This document shows positions 17,282 to 26,428 of a DNA stretch of 37,751 nucleotides, in pieces. Position 1 is the stretch's first letter. Every line of letters starts with the position of its first letter. The stretch covers positions 1 to 37,751 of the forward strand of contig SHVW01000015.1 in the NCBI GenBank assembly GCA_009694085.1, written 5' to 3'. This DNA comes from Alphaproteobacteria bacterium. Its GTDB lineage: Bacteria; Pseudomonadota; Alphaproteobacteria; SHVW01. A model generated the notes under the pieces. It saw only the letters and a program-made list of their open reading frames with translations, searched no databases and was not told the origin of the DNA. The position numbers and the translations under genes were made by a program.

Positions 17282-17898
17282 ATGATCGTTCGCTTGCTCG
17301 CCCTCGTCTTTTTCTGCTGGCCCATCCGGTCTTCGCGCAGCAGCCGGCGCCGAAATCGGATTTCGACTGCAAGCGCTTGCCCGGCGGCAATGCGCCGCTC
17401 CCGCGCATCGCCCAACTCAAGACGCCGCTCGCCGTGCGCAGCCTGGAGCTAATCTATTTCAACAAGCGTTTAGCCGATTTGAGCCCGGCCGATTTCGACG
17501 AACTCGCCAAGGCCTATCCCATGTGCAACGAGAGGACCGATCCGAACGCGGCGGCGACCATTCAGGCCTTCCGCACCGTCGTCGAGACCGCCCAGCGCAA
17601 CCGGCGCGAGACCGGCGACTGGATCGAGGCGATCAAGGCCGAGGCGAAGCGGCTGCCGGCGACACGCGAGGGCGTCATCCGGATCACCACCATGTGGTAC
17701 GAGATGGAAATGAAAACCCCGGATTTGATGCCGGCCGATTCGCGCGGCCTCGCCGAATTTCTCGCCGGGCGCATGAACGAACTCTACGCCAAGGCGCCGG
17801 TGAGCCGGGCGGGCGAGGCGCTGCAACCCACGGTGCGGCCGCCGGCCTCGATCACCGGTGGCGTTGCGCCGACGGTGGTACCGCCGCGCTCGCCGTAA
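17282..17898 (+). CDS. Predicted periplasmic protein of unknown function, apparent frameshift in signal peptide
   Basis: I do not recognise a family. From the ATG at 17282, which has AAGGGGG 9 bases upstream, the frame reads MIVRLLALVFF and then becomes nonsense-like. The downstream frame (shifted by one base) reads LLAHPVFAQQPAPKSDFDCK and continues cleanly to 17898. Adding one T to the run at 17309-17313 joins them into a perfect signal peptide with a cut after VFA. The mature part would be about 185 residues, with Cys in FDCKRLP and YPMCNE, a helical middle and a Pro-rich tail. The alternative is a TTG start at 17275 in the downstream frame, giving a poorer signal peptide. The gene follows hyfI by 3 bases, so it would be the last gene of that operon. 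Confidence 0.6.
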
Positions 17899-17901
17899 AA
17901 T

Positions 17902-18558
17902 CTAACTCGCAGCTAGCGACAACGCGGTCTTGGCTGCGAAAACCAGCATAAGGCAGCCGGTCAGCCCATGGGTCAGCACGTCCCAGGCCGGCCCGTCCAG
18001 TTGGGCGCGGAACACGGCGATGGCGGTGGCGAAGGCGAACACCCAGGCTGCCGTGCCAACAATGACGGCGCCGGACACCACAAGCGCGCCGGCCAAGCCC
18101 TGGCTGACCATATCGGGCCGGCCGATCACGGCGAGCCAGAAGGTGACATTCCACGGGCTGGTCAAGGCCGCGACCAAACCGAACAGGAAGCCGGCGCGCG
18201 TGCTGTCGATGGCGGAGACCGCGCGCGTCCAGGTGCCGGCGCGCCAGGCCCAGGCTTTACGCCAGGCCGCGCGGAGGAACAAGCCGGCGAGCACGACGAG
18301 CAGCGTCAAGCTGAGCGCGCCCATGATCGCGATCATGGTCGGCCCCTGGGCGAGTGCGCCGGCACCGAGTGCCACGCCCAGCGCCCAGGTCGCATCGCCA
18401 AGGCAAGCGCCGAGGCCGACCGCGACCGCCGGCCAGAACCCGCGCGCCACGGCGCGGCGCGCGATCTCGGCATTGATCGGTCCGGGCGGCCAGGCGACCG
18501 ACCAGCCCAGGAGCAGGCCGGTCGCGAGAAGCGCGGTCAGATCAAGCGAATTCGGCAT
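17902..18558 (-). CDS. LysE/RhtB family exporter
   Basis: A 218-residue membrane protein with about six hydrophobic segments, the size and layout of LysE/RhtB amino-acid exporters. The family's N-terminal landmark is WPPGPINAEIARRAVARGFW, followed by AVGLGACLGDATWALGVALG; the second half has GFLFGLVAALTSPWNVTFWLAVIG. Members export basic or neutral amino acids and related small molecules; the substrate cannot be told. It is encoded 27 bases downstream of the uracil-DNA glycosylase gene on the same strand and converges on the preceding gene, whose stop is only 3 bases away. No terminator is visible in that junction. Confidence 0.88.
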   Translation of the reverse strand: MPNSLDLTALLATGLLLGWSVAWPPGPINAEIARRAVARGFWPAVAVGLGACLGDATWALGVALGAGALAQGPTMIAIMGALSLTLLVVLAGLFLRAAWRKAWAWRAGTWTRAVSAIDSTRAGFLFGLVAALTSPWNVTFWLAVIGRPDMVSQGLAGALVVSGAVIVGTAAWVFAFATAIAVFRAQLDGPAWDVLTHGLTGCLMLVFAAKTALSLAAS

Positions 18559-18585
18559 GCCAGACGATCCGGTGGTGAACTGTTT

Positions 18586-19194
18586 TCATAGCTCAAGCAG
18601 CTTCCGCACCCGCCGCCGCAGCTCGGGGACGATGTCCACCTCGAACCAGGGCCGGCGCCTGAGCCAGAGCCAGAGCAGGTTGCGCGGGCTGGGATGGGGG
18701 GTGGGCAGGAAATCCGGCAGATAGTCGCGCCAGCGCTGCACCGTCTCGGTCAGGGTCGCTGCCTGGCGGTCGCCGAGATAATAGGCTTGGGCATAGGCGC
18801 CGATCAGCACCGTCAATTTCACCTCGGGCATCAGCGGCAGCAGCCGGGGATGCCAGGTCGGCGCGCATTCCGGGCGCGGCGGCAAATCGCCGCCACGTCC
18901 GCGGCCGGGATAGCAGAACCCAGAGGGCATAATCGCGACCCGGCTTTCGTCGTAGAAAATATCGGGGCCGATGCCGAGCCAGTCGCGCAGGCGGTCGCCG
19001 CTGGGGTCGTTGAAGGGAATGCCGGTCGCATGCACCCGCGTGCCCGGCGCCTGGCCGACGATCAGCAGCCGCGCCGTGACGGAAGCGCGCAGCACCGGCC
19101 GCGGGCCGAGCGGCAGATGATCGACGCAGAGCCGACAGGCGCGCGCCTCGGCGAGCACGCGCGCGAGCGCGGCTTTACCCGTGTTTCGCGGCAA
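18586..19194 (-). CDS. Uracil-DNA glycosylase family protein
   Basis: A 202-residue member of the uracil-DNA glycosylase superfamily, probably involved in base excision. The active-site strand is IVGQAPGTRVHATGIPFNDP (residues 46-63 region), and the second conserved motif is TPHPSPRNLLW (165-175). Four Cys, C20 and C23 (CRLC), C94 (GFCYPG) and C110 (PECAPTW), are spaced as possible ligands of the [4Fe-4S] cluster found in several UDG families. The reading frame is open as far as 19407, but that upstream part is a shadow of cobB. The best start is the TTG at 19194, with GGAGG 6 bases upstream; a GTG at 19158 would drop 12 residues. The start lies inside the 3' end of the cobB remnant, so translation is probably coupled to it. 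Confidence 0.85.
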   Translation of the reverse strand: MPRNTGKAALARVLAEARACRLCVDHLPLGPRPVLRASVTARLLIVGQAPGTRVHATGIPFNDPSGDRLRDWLGIGPDIFYDESRVAIMPSGFCYPGRGRGGDLPPRPECAPTWHPRLLPLMPEVKLTVLIGAYAQAYYLGDRQAATLTETVQRWRDYLPDFLPTPHPSPRNLLWLWLRRRPWFEVDIVPELRRRVRKLLEL

Positions 19195-19426
19195 GCAGGC
19201 CCTCCACGAAGTCGGGCACCAATGTCGAAGCCGGCCCTTGTCGACGCCGCCGGGTGTTGTAGAAATCCTGCACCCGGGCCGGGTTGCGCCGGAAGGCCTC
19301 GGGCGTCGCCACATCTTCGATGCGCACCTGGGCCCAGATGCCGTCGGAATCGCGAAAGGTGGCGAGGCCGGACTCCTTGGAAATACCGGCGCCGGTAAGG
19401 ATGACAATGGCGTGCTCCCGACTCAT
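19175..19426 (-). pseudogene. cobB: Sirtuin deacylase CobB with a large internal deletion
   Basis: The 83-residue frame joins two ends of one gene. Residues 1-62 match the start of CobB (ILTGAGISKESGLATFRDSDG, then IEDVATPEAFRRNP and FYNTRRR), and residues 65-83 match its far C-terminus (GPASTLVPDFVEGLLA; E. coli CobB ends GPASQVVPEFVEKLL). The whole centre, about 150 residues, is missing in frame. Lost are the TQNIDxLH motif, the catalytic His in the xHGE motif, the zinc-binding cysteines and the second half of the NAD site, so a working deacylase is not expected. The ATG at 19426 fits the family. The surviving 3' end holds the ribosome site and start of the following glycosylase gene. An assembly collapse is possible. 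Confidence 0.85.
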
Positions 19427-19498
19427 GACGCGATGATAGGGTGAGGCCTAGGGTTCCGGCTAGACCATGATCGGGCTCTAGGGCATAGGGCGGTGGCG

Positions 19499-19971
19499 AT
19501 GCGGGTTTTATTCGTGTGTACCGGTAATATCTGTCGTTCGCCGACGGCAGAAGGCGTGTTCCGCAGCCTTGTGGCGGCAGCCGGCCTCGACCGAAGGATA
19601 GAAACTGATTCGGCCGGAACCCACGACTATCACCGGGGGCGCCACCCGACCCCCGCGCCTGCCGCATTGCGCTCGCGCGCGGTTATGACCTGTCGGGGCT
19701 GCGCGCGCGGCCGATCGGTGGCGCGGATTTCGCGCGCTTTGATCTGATATTGGCCATGGATCGCGGCCATATAGCCTGGCTTCAACGCCGATGCCCGGCC
19801 GATTCGCAGGTTCGGCTCGCTCTGTTCCTCAGCGAGGAATCCGCTCCATCCGGCGCCGAGGTGCCCGATCCCTATTACGGCGGTGAAGCCGATTTTACCC
19901 GCGCGCTCGATCTGGTGGAGGCGGGTGCGCGGGGCTGGTTGGCCCGCCTTAGCGTCGAACTCGGGCGCTAG
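19499..19971 (+). pseudogene. Low-molecular-weight protein-tyrosine phosphatase, frameshifted
   Basis: The N-terminal part (MRVLFVCTGNICRSPTAEGV) holds the catalytic C-x5-R loop (C7 to R13), and the C-terminal part has the general-acid Asp in VPDPYYGG. The two lie in different frames. The first frame stays family-like to HYHRGRHP near 19648 and then turns to nonsense, ending at 19747. The second frame reads DPRACRIALARGYDLSGLRA from 19648 and ILAMDRGHIAWLQ later, ending at 19971. Restoring one G at 19648/19649 (CACCCG-GACCCC) would make a normal protein of about 157 residues. Family members dephosphorylate phosphotyrosine. It is divergent from cobB across about 70 bases; a GTG at 19493 is an alternative start. 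Real inactivation or a sequencing error are both possible. Confidence 0.87.
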
Positions 19972-19980
19972 CCGGCAGTT

Positions 19981-20001
19981 CTTGCGACAATTGGTCGCAA
20001 G
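19981..20001 (+). terminator. Stem-loop after the phosphatase gene
   Basis: CTTGCGAC (19981-19988) and GTCGCAAG (19994-20001) form a perfect 8-bp stem with the loop AATTG, starting 9 bases after the phosphatase stop. The stem can be lengthened by G-T and A-T pairs. No T-run follows, so termination is a guess from position. It separates the damaged phosphatase gene from the oxidase operon promoter region. Confidence 0.4.
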
Positions 20002-20087
20002 GATCGGGGCCGGCAAGCGCAATGCCACCCTGGGGTTGGAGGTGTCGGCAATCCCGCGCCCGGCCGCTCCGGGCTTGTTCTAGCGCT

Positions 20088-20116
20088 TTGACTTCGTGTA
20101 GCGTTCGCCGCAGAAT
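20088..20116 (+). promoter_or_regulatory. Predicted promoter of the cytochrome c oxidase operon
   Basis: TTGACT at 20088-20093 and CAGAAT at 20111-20116 are 17 bases apart, matching the sigma-70 consensus at five and four of six positions. The transcript would start near 20123, leaving a leader of about 115 bases before ctaC. The rest of the 267-base gap (19972-20238) holds the stem-loop at 19981-20001 and nothing else that I recognise. Confidence 0.4.
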
Positions 20117-20238
20117 GCTGGGCGCAAAAGACTAGGCTGGTCTGGGCCTTACCGCCCGGCCGAGCTATTGCGTTGGTATCGCCTGCTCGGGTCGGGGCCA
20201 GGGGTACGCAACTTCAAGCCGGCGGGGTGTAGGTCAGG

Positions 20239-22742
<2,504 letters not shown>

Positions 22743-22772
22743 CGCGGGTCGATCGGCGGGAGATACTCTGGG

Positions 22773-23702
22773 GTGACTGACACAGCCATCAACACGGCGC
22801 GCCCAGATTCGCTCGCGGGTGCGGGCGTGGGCGACTATGTGGCCCTGCTCAAGCCGCGGGTCATGTCGCTCGTGGTGTTCACCGGGTTGGTCGGGTTGCT
22901 GCTGGCGCCGGGTGCGATCCATCCCGTGCTGGCGACGGTTGCCGTTCTGTGCATCGCGGTCGGCGCCGGGGCGTCCGGCGCCATCAACATGTGGTACGAC
23001 CGCGACATCGACGCGGTCATGATCCGCACGCGCGGCCGGCCCTTGCCCATGGGCCGCATGGAACCGGGCGAAGCGCTCGGTTTCGGCACTGTGCTCGCCA
23101 TCGGGTCCGTGCTGGTCATGGGGTTGGCGGTCAATTGGCCGGCGGCGGCGCTGCTGGCGCTGACCGTCGCATTCTATGTTTTCGTCTATACCATGTGGCT
23201 GAAGCGCCGCACGCCGCAAAACATCGTGATCGGCGGCGCGGCTGGCGCGTTCCCGCCGATGATCGGCTGGGCCGCCGTCACCGGCGACGTGTCGTTGGTC
23301 TCGCTCGCCCTGTTCGCCATCATCTTCATGTGGACGCCGCCCCATTTCTGGGCGCTGTCGCTCTACCGCTCCGAAGATTACGCGCGTGCCGGCGTGCCCA
23401 TGATGCCGGTGGTGTTGGGCCGGCGCGAAACCCAGCGGCAAATCCTGCTTTATAGCGTGCTGCTCGTGCCGGTCACGCTGACGCCCTGGTGGCTGGGCGC
23501 CTCCGGGCTCGTCTATGCCGCAGGCGCCGCGGTCCTGGGTATCGGACTGGTCGCCCTTGCGTTGCGCGTGTTAGTCGATCGCGACGGCCGCAATCAGGAT
23601 CGCGCGGCCAAGCATCTCTTCGCCTATTCCATCCTCTATCTCTTCCTCGTCTTTGCGCTGCTGGTCGCGGACCGCGCGGTCATGCAGGTCTTCGCGTCGT
23701 GA
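22773..23702 (+). CDS. ctaB: Protoheme IX farnesyltransferase (heme O synthase)
   Basis: A UbiA-family membrane prenyltransferase that adds a farnesyl group to heme B, making heme O, the precursor of the heme A in the oxidase. The 309-residue protein has about eight or nine membrane segments, with the first Asp-rich motif [20 protein letters not shown] and the second conserved loop [20 protein letters not shown]. The start is a GTG at 22773 with GGGAG 9 bases upstream, 30 bases after ctaD. Its stop overlaps a possible GTG start of the next small gene. No ctaA (heme A synthase) gene is in the window; it must lie elsewhere. Confidence 0.96.
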   Translation: MTDTAINTARPDSLAGAGVGDYVALLKPRVMSLVVFTGLVGLLLAPGAIHPVLATVAVLCIAVGAGASGAINMWYDRDIDAVMIRTRGRPLPMGRMEPGEALGFGTVLAIGSVLVMGLAVNWPAAALLALTVAFYVFVYTMWLKRRTPQNIVIGGAAGAFPPMIGWAAVTGDVSLVSLALFAIIFMWTPPHFWALSLYRSEDYARAGVPMMPVVLGRRETQRQILLYSVLLVPVTLTPWWLGASGLVYAAGAAVLGIGLVALALRVLVDRDGRNQDRAAKHLFAYSILYLFLVFALLVADRAVMQVFAS

Positions 23703-23707
23703 TCGCC

Positions 23708-23839
23708 ATGGCCGACACGCGCGAATCGGCCGATGTGCGCCGCCGCCGCCGCGCCAAGAACATCGCGCTCGCCGGCGTGCTGCTGGCGATGGGGACGATC
23801 TTCTACATCGTTACCATCGTGCGCATGGGCGGGTCCTGA
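23708..23839 (+). CDS. Small single-span membrane protein of the oxidase operon (CoxF-like)
   Basis: A 43-residue protein with a short charged N-terminus (ADVRRRRRAKNIA) and one membrane helix (LAGVLLAMGTIFYIVTIVRM). Tiny proteins of this layout sit between ctaB and ctaG in many alphaproteobacterial oxidase operons and are sometimes called CoxF; their role is poorly known, probably oxidase assembly or stability. The ATG at 23708 is one choice; a GTG at 23699 in the same frame overlaps the ctaB stop (GTGA) and would add three residues. The stop is 1 base before the ATG of ctaG. Arg-rich residues on the N-terminal side predict a cytoplasmic N-terminus. Confidence 0.75.
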   Translation: MADTRESADVRRRRRAKNIALAGVLLAMGTIFYIVTIVRMGGS

Positions 23840-23840
23840 C

Positions 23841-24419
23841 ATGACGGCGCTCGGACGCAACGGCAGAACGGCGTTGGTGCTATCGGGCGTGGTCGCCGGC
23901 ATGGTGGGGCTCAGCTTCGCCTCGGTGCCGCTCTACAAGCTGTTCTGCCAGGTCACCGGCTATGGCGGCACCACCCAGCGCGCCGAGCAGGGCGCCGACC
24001 GGGTGATCGAGCGCATGATGACCGTGCGTTTCAACGCCGATACCGCGCGCGACATGCCCTGGATATTCCGGCCCTCGCAGCGCCAGATCGACGTCAAGGT
24101 GGGCGAGAACCATCTCGCCTATTACCGGGCCGAGAACCGGACTAGCCAGACCATCACGGGCACCGCCACGTTCAACGTGACGCCGGCCAAGGCCGGCCTC
24201 TATTTCAGCAAGATCGACTGCTTCTGCTTCACCGAGCAGGTGCTGAAGCCGGGCGAAAGCGCGGAGTTGCCGGTGTCGTTCTTCGTCGATCCCGCGATCA
24301 ACGAGGATCGCAACCTCGACGAGGTCAAGACCATCACCCTGTCCTACACCTTCTTCCGCGCGCCGACGCCCGAGCCGGCGCGCACATCGGCGCTTACCAA
24401 GGATTTCAAGATCAACTGA
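23841..24419 (+). CDS. ctaG: Cytochrome c oxidase assembly protein CtaG (Cox11)
   Basis: Delivers copper to the CuB site of subunit I. The 192-residue protein has one N-terminal membrane helix (TALVLSGVVAGMVGLSFASV) followed by PLYKLFCQVTGYGG, then a periplasmic immunoglobulin-like domain. The copper-binding pair is in SKIDCFCFTEQ, and the PVSFFVDP strand is conserved in Cox11 proteins. A longer frame exists from 23733, but it is a shadow of the small gene before it; the ATG at 23841 sits directly after that gene's stop and fits the family start. It is followed by ctaE after 52 bases that hold the AGAGGA ribosome site and nothing else noticeable. Confidence 0.96.
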   Translation: MTALGRNGRTALVLSGVVAGMVGLSFASVPLYKLFCQVTGYGGTTQRAEQGADRVIERMMTVRFNADTARDMPWIFRPSQRQIDVKVGENHLAYYRAENRTSQTITGTATFNVTPAKAGLYFSKIDCFCFTEQVLKPGESAELPVSFFVDPAINEDRNLDEVKTITLSYTFFRAPTPEPARTSALTKDFKIN

Positions 24420-24471
24420 GTGAACAAGGCGGTCGCCCCACGCGGGACGCCCGCAGCAAAGAGGAACGATC

Positions 24472-25284
24472 ATGGCCGACAGTCACGCCAACAAACATCC
24501 CTATCACCTGGTCGATCCGAGCCCATGGCCGATCATCGGCACGGTCGCCATTGCCGCGCTCGCCGCCGGACTGATCTTCTTCATGAACGGCAAGGGCAGT
24601 TGGCTGTTGATCATCGGCCTGCTGGGGACGTTCTACACCATGCTGATGTGGTGGCGCGACGTGGTGAAGGAGGCGACCTTCGAGGGCCATCACACGCCGA
24701 TCGTCCAGCTCGGCATGCGCTATGGCATGGCGCTGTTCATCGCGTCCGAAGTAATGTTCTTCGTCGCCTGGTTCTGGGCCTATTTCGACATGTCCCTGTT
24801 CCCGCGCGAGGCGACTGGCGGCGTCTGGCCGCCCAAGGGCGTCGCCACCTTCGATCCCTTCGACTTGCCCTTCTTCAACACGCTGATTCTGCTCACCTCG
24901 GGCACCACCGTCACCTGGGCGCATCACGCCCTGATCTCGGGCGACCGCAAGGGTACGTTGCAGGGCTTGGCGATCACCATCCTGCTCGGCCTGCTGTTCA
25001 CCGCGGTTCAGGCCTACGAGTACAGCCACGCCGCCTTCGGTTTCAAGGACGGCATCTATTCCTCGACCTTCTTCATGGCGACCGGCTTCCATGGCGCCCA
25101 TGTCATCATCGGCACGATCTTCCTGATCGTCTGCTTCTTCCGCGCGCTCAAGGGCCACTTCAAGCCGGAGCATCATTTCGGCTTCGAGGCGGCGGCCTGG
25201 TACTGGCACTTCGTCGATGTAGTCTGGCTGTTCCTGTTCTGCTGCATCTACTGGTGGGGCGCCGGCCCGACGGCGGGCCACTAA
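24472..25284 (+). CDS. ctaE: Cytochrome c oxidase subunit III
   Basis: The 270-residue membrane subunit that stabilises subunit I and supports proton uptake. The N-terminus has the usual KHPYHLVDPSPWPIIG, followed by seven membrane segments. Conserved sites are the lipid-pocket Glu in FIASEVMFFVAWFWAYF, PFFNTLILLTSG, VQAYEYSHAAF and the C-terminal TGFHGAHVIIGTIFL with WYWHFVDVVWLFLF. All are typical of aa3 oxidases. The ATG has AGAGGA upstream. The DUF983 gene begins 6 bases after the stop. Confidence 0.98.
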   Translation: MADSHANKHPYHLVDPSPWPIIGTVAIAALAAGLIFFMNGKGSWLLIIGLLGTFYTMLMWWRDVVKEATFEGHHTPIVQLGMRYGMALFIASEVMFFVAWFWAYFDMSLFPREATGGVWPPKGVATFDPFDLPFFNTLILLTSGTTVTWAHHALISGDRKGTLQGLAITILLGLLFTAVQAYEYSHAAFGFKDGIYSSTFFMATGFHGAHVIIGTIFLIVCFFRALKGHFKPEHHFGFEAAAWYWHFVDVVWLFLFCCIYWWGAGPTAGH

Positions 25285-25290
25285 CGGGAA

Positions 25291-25698
25291 TTGGCGCGGG
25301 CGCGGTCTTTGGAGCCCGCGCCCCCTCCCAGCTTTGGCACGCTCGGCCCTATCGCCGCCGGCCTAGCCTGCTGCTGCCCCCGCTGCGGTCGCGGCCCGCT
25401 CTATAGCGGTTTCCTGACCGTCGCGGAGACCTGCAATTCTTGCGGCTTGGCGCTGCACCGGCACGATTCGGGCGACGGGCCCGCCGTGTTCATCATCCTG
25501 GTCCTGGGTGCGGTGGTGGTCGCCATGGCCTTGTGGGTCGAGGCCCGGTTCGAGCCGCCCTATTGGCTTCATCTCGTGCTCTGGCCGCCGGTTATCCTGG
25601 GCGGCGCGCTCGCCATGCTAAGGCCCTTGAAGGGCGCGATGATCGCGCTGCAATATCGCCACCGCGCCCATGACTATACCGAGGATCGCGATGTCTGA
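25291..25698 (+). CDS. DUF983 family zinc-ribbon membrane protein
   Basis: A 135-residue protein of the DUF983 family, regularly found between ctaE and surf1 in alphaproteobacteria. It has an N-terminal zinc-ribbon-like pair of CxxC motifs (C29/C32 in CCPRCGRGPLYSGF and C48/C51 in CNSCGLAL), the family-typical DSGDGPAVF at residues 59-67, and two membrane helices. The function is not established; the setting suggests oxidase biogenesis. The start is a TTG at 25291 with GGGAA just upstream, the only sensible start after the ctaE stop. Its end overlaps the surf1 ATG at 25691 by 8 bases. Confidence 0.85.
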   Translation: MARARSLEPAPPPSFGTLGPIAAGLACCCPRCGRGPLYSGFLTVAETCNSCGLALHRHDSGDGPAVFIILVLGAVVVAMALWVEARFEPPYWLHLVLWPPVILGGALAMLRPLKGAMIALQYRHRAHDYTEDRDV

Positions 25699-26428
25699 GA
25701 CGACCCGGCGCGCCAGTTTGTTTTGGCCGAGCGCGATCAGCCTGGGAGCCGTGCTGGTCGGGCTCGCACTCGGAATCTGGCAGGTCCAGCGGCTCGGCTG
25801 GAAGACGGATTTGATTGCCGAGCGGCAGGCGCGGGTGATGGCGCCGCCGCTGACGGCATTGCCCGCGGACGAGGCGGCGGCGGCGGCGACCGAATTCCGC
25901 CGCGTCGTCGTCTCCGGCCGGTTCGATTTTTCGCGCGAGGTCCATCTGGCCGCCACCACCGATCGCGGCAATGTCGGTTTTCAGATCATCGTGCCGTTTC
26001 GCCTGGCCGACGGTCGCGAAATCCTGATCAATCGCGGTTGGGTCCCGACCGCCAAGCGCGATCCGGCCACCCGCGCCGCCGGCCAAATGGCGGGCGAGGT
26101 GACGGTCGGTGGCCTGATCCGAATGGGCGGGCGCGGCGGCTGGTTTGCGGCGCCGGCCAACGATCCCCAGCGCAATCTGTGGATCTGGGTCGACCTGCCG
26201 GCCATTGCGGCCAAAGTCGGCATTCAGCCCGCGCCCGCTTTCCTGGTCGATGCCGGCCCCGCGCCCAATCCGGGCGGCTCGCCTATCGGCGGCCAGACCC
26301 GGGTCAATTTGCCCAACGATCACCTGCAATACGCGCTGACCTGGTTCAGCCTGGCGCTGGTCTTCGCTGTTATGTACGGCATCTATGTCCGCAAACACCG
26401 CCGGGAACAGGTCGATGCGACCCAATAG
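25691..26428 (+). CDS. SURF1 family cytochrome c oxidase assembly protein
   Basis: A 245-residue Surf1 homologue, which helps place heme A into oxidase subunit I. The layout is typical: one N-terminal helix (ISLGAVLVGLALGIWQVQRL with GIWQxxRxxWK), a large periplasmic domain, and a C-terminal helix (YALTWFSLALVFAVMYGIYV). Landmarks are the strand ILINRGWVP and the C-terminal NDHLQYALTWFSLA. A frame extends upstream to 25670, but the ATG at 25691 overlaps the DUF983 end and leaves a family-like N-terminus. It is the last oxidase-related gene; its 3' end overlaps the next ATG by 14 bases. Confidence 0.92.
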   Translation: MSETTRRASLFWPSAISLGAVLVGLALGIWQVQRLGWKTDLIAERQARVMAPPLTALPADEAAAAATEFRRVVVSGRFDFSREVHLAATTDRGNVGFQIIVPFRLADGREILINRGWVPTAKRDPATRAAGQMAGEVTVGGLIRMGGRGGWFAAPANDPQRNLWIWVDLPAIAAKVGIQPAPAFLVDAGPAPNPGGSPIGGQTRVNLPNDHLQYALTWFSLALVFAVMYGIYVRKHRREQVDATQ

